Part shown: positions 6,873 through 13,225 of the stretch, one piece after another | Numbering within the stretch: the first letter of the stretch is position 1 | How the letters are laid out: each line of letters starts with the position of its first letter | DNA from: Methanobacteriota archaeon | GTDB lineage: Archaea; Thermoplasmatota; Poseidoniia; Poseidoniales; Thalassarchaeaceae | Assembly (NCBI GenBank): GCA_002724815.1 | Contig: PBPV01000077.1 | Coordinates: 1 to 15,460 of the forward strand | Length of the DNA stretch: 15,460 nucleotides | Direction of reading: 5' to 3' | Notes under the pieces: model-generated | What the model saw: only the letters and a program-made list of their open reading frames with translations | What the model was told of the DNA's origin: nothing | Database searches by the model: none | Translations under genes and position numbers: made by a program

Positions 6873-9685
6873 GCCTGCTTCTTAGCCTCAACTTGACGAG
6901 CCAAGAACGAGACGACATCCAGGATTTCGAAATCGTGCTTTGGGTCTCCCTCAAACTTGAGACACTCAAAGTGCGTTACACACTTTGGACAGGATGTGAG
7001 CATGATATCGGCACCGGTTGCACGAACTTCGTCAAATCGCTGAACTCGCAAGGCGCGACTGTCTTCATTGCAGGACATCATACTGGACACACCACAGCAG
7101 AGTGCATCTTCGCCATGGTGTTCCATTTCCACCAAGTCGACGCCCTCCACGGCACTGACCAAGTTTCGAGGCTCATCGTAAATTTCCATTTGGCGACCCA
7201 AACGACAGGGGTCGTGATAAGTGACAGTAACATCTTCTTCGGATTTTAGGTTCATGTCAAAGCCGTTCTCAATCAAGAATTCGGTTGTGTGCATAACCTT
7301 GATTCCTTCCAATTCGTAATCCTTGGCAAAGGTCTTGAAACACTCAGCACAACTGGAAACCAATGTGTCAATACCACTGCCCTGAATTTTCTTCTGGTTG
7401 TAAGCCTTCAACTTCTCAAAGACTTCATCCATGCCTTGCCACTTTTGGTCGTGTCCACAGCATTTCAGGAAGTCACGTCCGAGATAGGCGACGTCTTTCT
7501 CCATCTCTTCAAACAGAGTGAATGCAGATGTTGTCGCATCTCCAAGATTCATCTCACCTTCATTGACGTGGCTGAAAATCATCTCTTGATCCAAATAATC
7601 AACACATCCCGGATAATATCCGATGCTTGAATCGATGGGGTAGTCCTCAACTGAGATGAAATCAGCATCTCGCTCTTCCTCAGCTTCTGCAGCAAGGACC
7701 GCTTGCAATACTGTATGTGGAATATTCGATGCAGGGGGGCCGCCTACGATCAGTGCCCTTCGCATGTCTACATATGAGTCGTAGTCAACCAATTGTGGGC
7801 AGGCATTTGAACAAGCAGAACAGGTGAGGCAAGAGTACAGAGGCACTCCATCATCTTCATTGTTCCATGTATTGTAAATGATGTTGAGTTTGTCACCGGC
7901 ATTGAATAATCGTACAGGACAGGCATCATCACAAAGGTCACAGCCGTAACATTTGTTCATCTCGTATTCGTATCCGCGTGCCATGCTGCGCATGAGCATG
8001 AAGACCACCGCACCTACGCCCAAACAGGGAATGAATAGCGAATAGATTAGTTTCGCGTCCAAGCTCTTGGGGTTCTTGTGATAGGTTGGGTTCTCGACCA
8101 TGTGGCTCGACAATGATGCGATGTCTAGGCCAATGTCTGCTCGAGTAAGGTTGGTGGGGTCATCACGGTTCAAAGCTTGTCCATTTTCTCCGATGAGCAA
8201 CGGTTGGTAAGCAATGATATTGAATCCAGCGAAGACGGTGTATGATGAATTCACACCAGTCCACAACGTGGAGAATGCAATGTTGTATTCGCCAGGTTCA
8301 AGTTTCATCACAGTGTTTTCACAGGCTCCATCATAGAATGTCTGCCCTGAGTCTGGATGGCTGACTGACATGGTCCCAGATCCCTCGCCAATGCCCCATT
8401 CACTTGAGCGCTCATTGCAAGCGATATCGACAAACACAGTTTCTTTGCCGAAATCCTCGATGTTAAGCACCCATTCGGCTGAGATTGGGACTTCACCAGT
8501 CGCGTCATTGCCTGATTCATTCCAATCTCCAGACACACCGTTACGACCGATCTCATTGTCGGTATGTCCATTCACTCCACTGAAGTCAATGAGATGTTCT
8601 TGAGTTGGTTGATAAATTCCCCAATTGAGGAAATGTCCTGCCGTGACTAGGCAGAAATCCGAACGGCTGTAGGCATCTTCTCCCTCAAATTTGGGATTCT
8701 CCCAAACGGGATTTGCCAAGCTCTGTTCATAGGTCAAACATTCTTCTTCGATGGTTTCCCAATGGTGACCTTCATTGATGTTCACCAGTGTATCGACAGG
8801 TTGTCCGCGGAGTTCTTCCAAGGCCGATTCTTCATCCATTGCTCCAAGACCACCTTGGTCCCAGAATCCATTGTTGTAAACAGGCCAAGTCACCGAACAT
8901 AGAAGCACAGTAACAATCAGAGTGGCAAATGAGATTTGTTTCCCCAACTGTGGTGTAGTTCGAGCTCCAATGGATTTGACCATGAACCACCGAATGCCCA
9001 TGTACAGGGCGACCCATATGAAAATCCCAGTCAAAATCCAAGGCACAGCATTGAACAATTCAGCAAGCCATGGAGCCCTCGTTCCACAATTCAGTCCTGC
9101 ATGCGAATTCAGTTGACAGAAGTCGGTTCGATTTTTCCCATATAACTCAAGGAAGATGTTGATTGAGAATACACTGATGAACCATACGTGTGCCAAATAG
9201 ATGGCTCCTGCGGTGGCAAACCATGGGTCTTCCACTCCACGCTTTTCTCGACCTGGTAGGAAGGGTGGTAGAGCAAGAATTCCGACAGGCAAACCGGTAA
9301 TGGCAGCCCCCCACCATGCTGCGTTCCATGCAATGACGGGCTGTCCGAAGAATTCACCAATCGGTCCAGCAGGAATATCGAATTGAGGCAAATACTCACC
9401 CCAGCGCAGGTATCCATAACTGAATAGAACGTACCAGTCAGGGAAAACGAAGCCGGCTTGAGCGTAAGGATCTGCAGCACCGTGTAGTGGCGGTGGAATC
9501 AACCATGAGTAAAATGCCAAAACGGCGACCATGGACGCGAAAATAATTCCATCGCGAAGAACTTCATGTGGCCAAAATGCATGGCCAACGAATACACGTC
9601 GTCGTTCATTGTCAGCGGATTGAAGGCTGTCCTTCTCACGAACATAGGTGTCCGCAATCCGGCCGAGGTTCTCAATTAGTCCCAT
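6869..9685 (-). CDS. Fusion: cytochrome b C-terminal (subunit IV-like) domain, extracytoplasmic domain, and HdrD-like Fe-S/CCG module
   Basis: A 938-residue polypeptide, numbered from ATG 9685, which has GGAG nine bases upstream; an in-frame TTG at 9700 is less likely. Residues 1-270 hold five hydrophobic segments resembling cytochrome b helices E-H plus one extra, with the Qo-site motif PDWY at 82-85 (equivalent of PEWY). Residues about 271-545 form a large soluble domain that the topology places outside the membrane, with cysteines at 316, 345, 423 and 455. A final helix at about 546-566 returns to the cytosol. There, two 4Fe-4S motifs lie at C579/582/585/589 and C619/622/625/629. Two CCG domains follow: C694, C742-C743, C779/C782 and C827, C863-C864, C899/C902. 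The last part resembles HdrD/GlpC/LutA-type subunits that reduce disulfides or oxidise organic acids. It lies two-thirds of the way through an operon with cytochrome b6 and Rieske genes. Confidence 0.92.
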   Translation of the reverse strand: MGLIENLGRIADTYVREKDSLQSADNERRRVFVGHAFWPHEVLRDGIIFASMVAVLAFYSWLIPPPLHGAADPYAQAGFVFPDWYVLFSYGYLRWGEYLPQFDIPAGPIGEFFGQPVIAWNAAWWGAAITGLPVGILALPPFLPGREKRGVEDPWFATAGAIYLAHVWFISVFSINIFLELYGKNRTDFCQLNSHAGLNCGTRAPWLAELFNAVPWILTGIFIWVALYMGIRWFMVKSIGARTTPQLGKQISFATLIVTVLLCSVTWPVYNNGFWDQGGLGAMDEESALEELRGQPVDTLVNINEGHHWETIEEECLTYEQSLANPVWENPKFEGEDAYSRSDFCLVTAGHFLNWGIYQPTQEHLIDFSGVNGHTDNEIGRNGVSGDWNESGNDATGEVPISAEWVLNIEDFGKETVFVDIACNERSSEWGIGEGSGTMSVSHPDSGQTFYDGACENTVMKLEPGEYNIAFSTLWTGVNSSYTVFAGFNIIAYQPLLIGENGQALNRDDPTNLTRADIGLDIASLSSHMVENPTYHKNPKSLDAKLIYSLFIPCLGVGAVVFMLMRSMARGYEYEMNKCYGCDLCDDACPVRLFNAGDKLNIIYNTWNNEDDGVPLYSCLTCSACSNACPQLVDYDSYVDMRRALIVGGPPASNIPHTVLQAVLAAEAEEERDADFISVEDYPIDSSIGYYPGCVDYLDQEMIFSHVNEGEMNLGDATTSAFTLFEEMEKDVAYLGRDFLKCCGHDQKWQGMDEVFEKLKAYNQKKIQGSGIDTLVSSCAECFKTFAKDYELEGIKVMHTTEFLIENGFDMNLKSEEDVTVTYHDPCRLGRQMEIYDEPRNLVSAVEGVDLVEMEHHGEDALCCGVSSMMSCNEDSRALRVQRFDEVRATGADIMLTSCPKCVTHFECLKFEGDPKHDFEILDVVSFLARQVEAKKQA

Positions 9686-9700
9686 TTTCTTCAACTCCAA

Positions 9701-10567
9701 TCAATGCGGCTCCGCAATTCCTTGAACCCACACAATGAACAGGTGGATCAATATCAGTGATGTTACGATCACAGGCAAAATGAATACGTGTAGGAAATAC
9801 ATTCGAGTGACGGTCTGGTAGGTTAGGCTCGTACCTCCAAACATTGCATTGGCCACCCAAGCTCCGATGAGTGGGGTGCTGTTTGCCATGTTGATTCCGA
9901 TCGTCGCTGCACCAAAGGCCAAACTATCCCATGGCAAGAGGTATCCAGAGTAGCCGAAGAAGATGGTGAAGAACATCAAGCCCACACCGATGAGCCAGTT
10001 GAGTTCACGTGGGTTGCGGTAAGCTCCGGTGAAGTATACTCTGCACATGTGCAAGAATACCGCGGCGACCATGAAGTGTGTGGTCCAGTGGTGAATGGAA
10101 CGGATGATGTATCCAAAGGGCAATTGGGTCATGATGAACTCCATGCTAGAGTAAGCTGGAGTTGGATCGCCCTCTCCTCCGGGCACGTAATAGATGCCAA
10201 GAATCGTTCCTGTAATCACCAGGATGATGAATGCGAGGAAAGAGATACCACCTAGACAATACAGGGGATACCAATACCAAATAATACGCAATTTGTACTT
10301 CTCAGCATGTGTGAGGGGCATCTGACGGTGCATGCTGTGGTATGCATCACGAGACATTGCCCAGTAATCTTGGACTCGGAATCGAGTATCAAGCCAAGAG
10401 AATGCCCAAAGGAATGATTTCTCGACAAGTCCCAGTTTGCCGGTGGATTCTACTGCACGAAGAATCTCTTTGCGAGGCATTTCCTCGTTTTCTTTGCGCA
10501 GGGTAAATGCCACAATGACCGTGATAACGGCAATAAAAAGTCCTAGCAACCAAACTTGTAACATCAT
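9701..10567 (-). CDS. Cytochrome b6-type diheme cytochrome b (N-terminal cytochrome b domain)
   Basis: Membrane diheme subunit of a quinol:acceptor oxidoreductase, 288 aa. Heme ligands are His159/His260 and His173/His275. The spacing is 13 residues in the first pair and 14 in the second, the b6/QcrB pattern rather than the mitochondrial 13/13. The blocks RSIHHW, LHMCRVYFTGAY, NPRELNWLIGV, GYLLPWD and the ending GIAEP match b6 and Gram-positive QcrB. Cys104 in YCLGGI aligns with Cys35 of plastid b6, which carries the extra heme c(i)/c(n). An additional N-terminal helix (about 3-22) and a charged linker precede the core. Tandem ATGs at 10567 and 10564 follow GAGGTG, and spacing favours the second. 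The gene lies six bases after the Rieske gene; the C-terminal half of cytochrome b is in the next gene. Confidence 0.95.
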   Translation of the reverse strand: MMLQVWLLGLFIAVITVIVAFTLRKENEEMPRKEILRAVESTGKLGLVEKSFLWAFSWLDTRFRVQDYWAMSRDAYHSMHRQMPLTHAEKYKLRIIWYWYPLYCLGGISFLAFIILVITGTILGIYYVPGGEGDPTPAYSSMEFIMTQLPFGYIIRSIHHWTTHFMVAAVFLHMCRVYFTGAYRNPRELNWLIGVGLMFFTIFFGYSGYLLPWDSLAFGAATIGINMANSTPLIGAWVANAMFGGTSLTYQTVTRMYFLHVFILPVIVTSLILIHLFIVWVQGIAEPH

Positions 10568-10573
10568 TTCACC

Positions 10574-11446
10574 TCAATCACAGAATGTGTACCACTCTTG
10601 GTACGTTGAAAGTCCCTTGATCACGTCATCTTCGACCGTGAATGGAATCAATGGCAATCCTACAGGAGCGGGGCCACCCGTCAGACGGACTCCGAAGTAG
10701 TCGAATGTAGAACCATTGCTTCGATTTCGATTTCGATTCTTCTCGAGCATCGTTGGATCATAGCGAGATGAGTGGCAAATGCAGAACAATTTGTTGCCTC
10801 CTGCATCCACACCACCTGGCAACCAAGTATCTGCAGTGAAGTCATTCGCGACCAACTGCCAGCCAGGGATGCAACACAGATGTGGACATCGACTAAACAT
10901 CAAGAGGATATTGTCATGGGGTTGGAGTGCTGTATCGGGACTTCCATCCTCGAGGGTAACATCGAAAATCTCCCGACCGTGTCCGATGAATGTTCCAGCC
11001 GCATCATACCCTTCGCCATACTGGATGCGAGGCACACCCTCCGCAGGTGGCTTGGATTCATTTTCAGCGTGAGGGATGTAGACGATATTCACTGGCATCC
11101 CACTCCAGACACCCTGGGCACCAGACATTCCAGTCGCCGATTTGGCGGCTTCAGCTTCTAGGTGGGACTTTTGCATTTCTTGTTCATGCAGTGCACCATA
11201 CCAGACTGTGTCTTCCTGTCCCTTTGGAACCCAATACTTGACACCCGTATCTTCGCCACCGGTGTCGGCTTGGCCCATTAGGAATGATGCGAAGCCAACT
11301 GAACCTAGGCTGGCCATGGCGATGGCACCGCCGGCTGCATTGAATGTATACTTCATGAAGCGACGGCGATCGAGCATCGAACCATCGTTCTCTGCTCCTC
11401 CATTCATGGAGCCTGGTGCGGGTCGGAGTCGAAATTGTCTAGCCAT
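10574..11446 (-). CDS. Rieske [2Fe-2S] iron-sulfur protein with Tat-type N-terminus
   Basis: Rieske subunit, 290 aa from ATG 11446 (an in-frame ATG at 11470 lies inside the upstream gene and lacks a ribosome site). A twin-arginine segment RRRFMK (27-32) followed by a hydrophobic helix suggests folded export by Tat, with the helix kept as membrane anchor. The cluster boxes are CPHLCC (187-192) and CICH (222-225). Expected ligands are Cys187, His189, Cys222 and His225; Cys192-Cys224 would form the usual disulfide. Ser227 and Tyr229 correspond to the Ser and Tyr that raise the potential in bc1 Rieske proteins. Cys191 replaces the usual Gly. A low-complexity KNRNRNRSNG loop follows the second box. 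Its role is to take one electron from quinol at the Qo site of the neighbouring cytochrome b. Confidence 0.93.
   Translation of the reverse strand: MARQFRLRPAPGSMNGGAENDGSMLDRRRFMKYTFNAAGGAIAMASLGSVGFASFLMGQADTGGEDTGVKYWVPKGQEDTVWYGALHEQEMQKSHLEAEAAKSATGMSGAQGVWSGMPVNIVYIPHAENESKPPAEGVPRIQYGEGYDAAGTFIGHGREIFDVTLEDGSPDTALQPHDNILLMFSRCPHLCCIPGWQLVANDFTADTWLPGGVDAGGNKLFCICHSSRYDPTMLEKNRNRNRSNGSTFDYFGVRLTGGPAPVGLPLIPFTVEDDVIKGLSTYQEWYTFCD
10720..10737. repeat. Three tandem TTCGAT hexamers
   Basis: Three perfect copies of TTCGAT lie within the Rieske gene and encode the alternating Asn-Arg run just after the second cluster box. Being six bases long, copy-number change would keep the frame and only lengthen or shorten a surface loop. 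Confidence 0.85.
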
Positions 11447-11448
11447 GT

Positions 11449-11898
11449 TCACACCTTGTAATTCTTCCAACTGTTGGGGTCCTTCGGGGTAATGTACTTG
11501 TTTCGCCGATGTTTAACAATCAGTGTATCTGGCATCACCCATTTCAGGTACACAATGCCCATGATAATGATGGTTGTCAACATCATCGCAAGGAAGAAAG
11601 AGAGCATTTGCTGGTCCCAGTGGTTGAATAGCCCGTAAGCCAACCCTCCGGCCCAATAGATGGTCCAAAACAGTCCCCAAACGAAGACGATTGTGACCAA
11701 CCAAGTCGATGCACTGGGAGAGATACTTGAACGGACAATGGTTCCCGCCTCTGGCATGTTGAACACACCGTGGTCTACCGCAGTGATGTACTCCTCCTCA
11801 GTTAGGTTGACATCTTCGAGAGCAAATCTTGCATCCTCTAAACTGACTTCGCCAGATTTAACCTGACGCAGCAACCGCATGACAATGTCTTCACTCAT
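11449..11898 (-). CDS. Two-helix membrane protein of the Rieske/cytochrome b operon
   Basis: A 149-residue protein with a predicted cytosolic helical N-terminus (VKSGEVSLEDARFALEDVNLTEEE). Two membrane helices follow (about 65-88 and 97-119), then a basic, tyrosine-containing C-terminal tail (KHRRNKYITPKDP). The ATG at 11898 overlaps the stop of the preceding exported-protein gene, and its own stop is two bases before the Rieske ATG, so all three are likely translated together. No family was recognised. The place between the C-T-C-H protein and the Rieske gene suggests a structural or assembly subunit of the complex; this is inference from position. Confidence 0.8.
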   Translation of the reverse strand: MSEDIVMRLLRQVKSGEVSLEDARFALEDVNLTEEEYITAVDHGVFNMPEAGTIVRSSISPSASTWLVTIVFVWGLFWTIYWAGGLAYGLFNHWDQQMLSFFLAMMLTTIIIMGIVYLKWVMPDTLIVKHRRNKYITPKDPNSWKNYKV

Positions 11899-12734
11899 AG
11901 TTGGTCACCTCGTCGCAAGTGTTTCATCCGAAGCCGGATTAGATTTGAGCGGCCTTCGTAATGTCTACTGAATCCATATCGTAGGAAAAATCCACAAAAC
12001 ACAATCACGGCCACAACAGCGCCGAACCCGAGTAGGCCCAGCCAATGGGCTCGGAATGGTGCACCCATGTGGTGCAGGTCGACATGTCCGTGATCTGCAG
12101 CCGGCGGAGCCACGTCTCCGTTGCCTGCAAAGATGGTTCTGACTGAACCACTGTCGTCGCCTTCTCCCAATGAGAACGAAAGGCGATTCCAAGCATCGCC
12201 TGTTGGGGCACCGTCTCCATTGACACTGTTCCCTGCCAACCAGAAAGTCACATCTCCACTGCCCGATTCGGGAGGCGTCCATGTGAACATCCATGCCCGA
12301 TCACTCGGGTTGTTTCCAGCTTCTGTGTGTGTCAGTGTAAATTCATCGTCTCCGTTCTGAACCAAGTTTTCGTATCCGGCCGCAGCACCAAGTGCTCCGG
12401 CAGAGACGCGCATAGAGAACCCAGCCGATGCGGAACCACCGATTTCAGGTCCACCGATAATCTGAATTTTCATTGTATACACTTTTGTGGAGTTGTATTC
12501 GTAAGGGGCTTCAGCAACCATGACGGTGACGGAATCGTCAGGGGCAATTTCATTGCCAGAATGGCATGTGCACCCCGTCTTGGCAACATCTGTATCTCCT
12601 TTGGCTTCATCCCCATAAATTCCGCCTGGGACGGCCTGAGATGAGCCTGCAACAAACAGCAGTATGAGCAGCCCGGTAAGGATGACGCGAGTTCGATGAG
12701 ATGGTGCCAAGTTACCAAGCCTCGTAGGTGTCAC
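11895..12734 (-). CDS. Exported, membrane-anchored Reelin-like domain protein with CTCH motif
   Basis: First gene of the leftward operon, 279 aa from GTG 12734. A signal peptide (hydrophobic about 17-33, ending SSQA) is followed by GDTDVAKTGCTCHSG with Cys55, Cys57 and His58. A beta-rich domain then contains AGNSVNGDGAPTGDAWN (about 167-183), which fits the Reelin-type/choice-of-anchor V family. Next come a histidine-rich patch (DHGHVDLHHM, 214-223) and a C-terminal helix (about 231-253) with a basic cytosolic tail. Family relatives usually carry CxxCH near the N-terminus, a c-type heme site; here only one residue separates the cysteines, so heme attachment is uncertain. Position ahead of the Rieske/cytochrome b genes makes it a candidate electron acceptor or metal-binding subunit outside the membrane. 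Confidence 0.82.
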   Translation of the reverse strand: MTPTRLGNLAPSHRTRVILTGLLILLFVAGSSQAVPGGIYGDEAKGDTDVAKTGCTCHSGNEIAPDDSVTVMVAEAPYEYNSTKVYTMKIQIIGGPEIGGSASAGFSMRVSAGALGAAAGYENLVQNGDDEFTLTHTEAGNNPSDRAWMFTWTPPESGSGDVTFWLAGNSVNGDGAPTGDAWNRLSFSLGEGDDSGSVRTIFAGNGDVAPPAADHGHVDLHHMGAPFRAHWLGLLGFGAVVAVIVFCGFFLRYGFSRHYEGRSNLIRLRMKHLRRGDQL

Positions 12735-12743
12735 TCACCTACG
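12723..12743. promoter_or_regulatory. 8-bp perfect inverted repeat across the operon start codon
   Basis: CGTAGGTG (12723-12730) and CACCTACG (12736-12743) are perfect inverted repeats around the 5-base centre TCACT, which contains the GTG start codon complement (12732-12734). It could be a dimeric repressor operator just downstream of the predicted transcription start. Alternatively, an RNA hairpin could hide the AGGTGA ribosome site. The repeat is seen directly; function is inferred. Confidence 0.45.
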
Positions 12744-12765
12744 GTGAGAACCGCCATGAACGACC

Positions 12766-12775
12766 AACATAAACC
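12766..12775 (-). promoter_or_regulatory. Possible TATA-like box for the leftward respiratory operon
   Basis: On the minus strand, GGTTTATG (core TTTATG, 12768-12773) lies about 35 bases upstream of the GTG at 12734. This would give a start of transcription near 12745 and a short leader, as expected for an archaeal TBP site. It is a weak single-motif match in the 147-bp divergent region. That region also holds a palindromic TGACGTCA at 12787-12794. Confidence 0.3.
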
Positions 12776-12824
12776 TTGCTTAATGATGACGTCAAAATCA
12801 GACGCAGTGAGCCGAATTTTCACT

Positions 12825-12833
12825 ACTTAAATC
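12825..12833 (+). promoter_or_regulatory. Possible TATA-like box for the TPR/FtsZ-like pair
   Basis: CTTAAATC at 12826-12833 is the most A/T-rich TATA-like element upstream of the TPR gene and would place transcription initiation near 12857, about 25 bases before the ATG. GGAG at 12877-12880 is only one base from the ATG, closer than ideal. Support is limited to motif and spacing. Confidence 0.3.
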
Positions 12834-12881
12834 AACTCACTCTTCCGTAGCCCTGAATAGCCTAAAACTCCTCGCAGGAGC

Positions 12882-13187
12882 ATGTCAGAGCGAACTTGGG
12901 AGAATACGTACAACCTCACAGATCAGCAATTGTCGGATTTAGAGGATGCTGAAACCCTCATGGAACGCATGGATTTGACCAGTGCCGAGAGCCTGTTACT
13001 TTCAATGTTAGAAGAATCACCAGAATGCATTCCAGTGTTATCCAATCTCGGTTATCTATATGGTAAGCATTTGTCCGAATTTGAGGATGCAGTGAGATAT
13101 TATGATATGGTTCTGGAAATCGAGCCAGACAATGCATGGGCGAGGGACGCTCGGCGAAGATATTCGAGATACATTGGTCGCGATTAG
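12882..13187 (+). CDS. Small tetratricopeptide-repeat (TPR) protein
   Basis: A 101-residue soluble, acidic helical protein. Residues about 19-85 fit two TPR-type helix pairs: AETLMERMDLTSAESLLLSM then VLSNLGYLYG, and FEDAVRYYDMVLEIEPDNAWA. The last carries the characteristic P-D-N-A-W-A turn into the next helix. It ends with a basic helix. TPRs are protein-docking scaffolds, so the partner is unknown. The gene lies 38 bp upstream of the FtsZ-like gene on the same strand, suggesting co-transcription. It is divergent from the respiratory operon. No catalytic residues are expected. Confidence 0.82.
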   Translation: MSERTWENTYNLTDQQLSDLEDAETLMERMDLTSAESLLLSMLEESPECIPVLSNLGYLYGKHLSEFEDAVRYYDMVLEIEPDNAWARDARRRYSRYIGRD

Positions 13188-13225
13188 TCAACAATCCTCA
13201 TGTCCTCTCTTGTCCAGCGAACATT

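Noticed and set aside
9686..9700. TTG at 9700 as start of the cytochrome b/HdrD fusion
   Set aside because: ATG 9685 has GGAG at a suitable distance, while the TTG directly follows the cytochrome b6 stop with no separate ribosome site.
12787..12794. Palindrome TGACGTCA as a specific regulator site
   Set aside because: An 8-mer palindrome occurs by chance too easily; without a second copy or known regulator it is only noted with the promoter.
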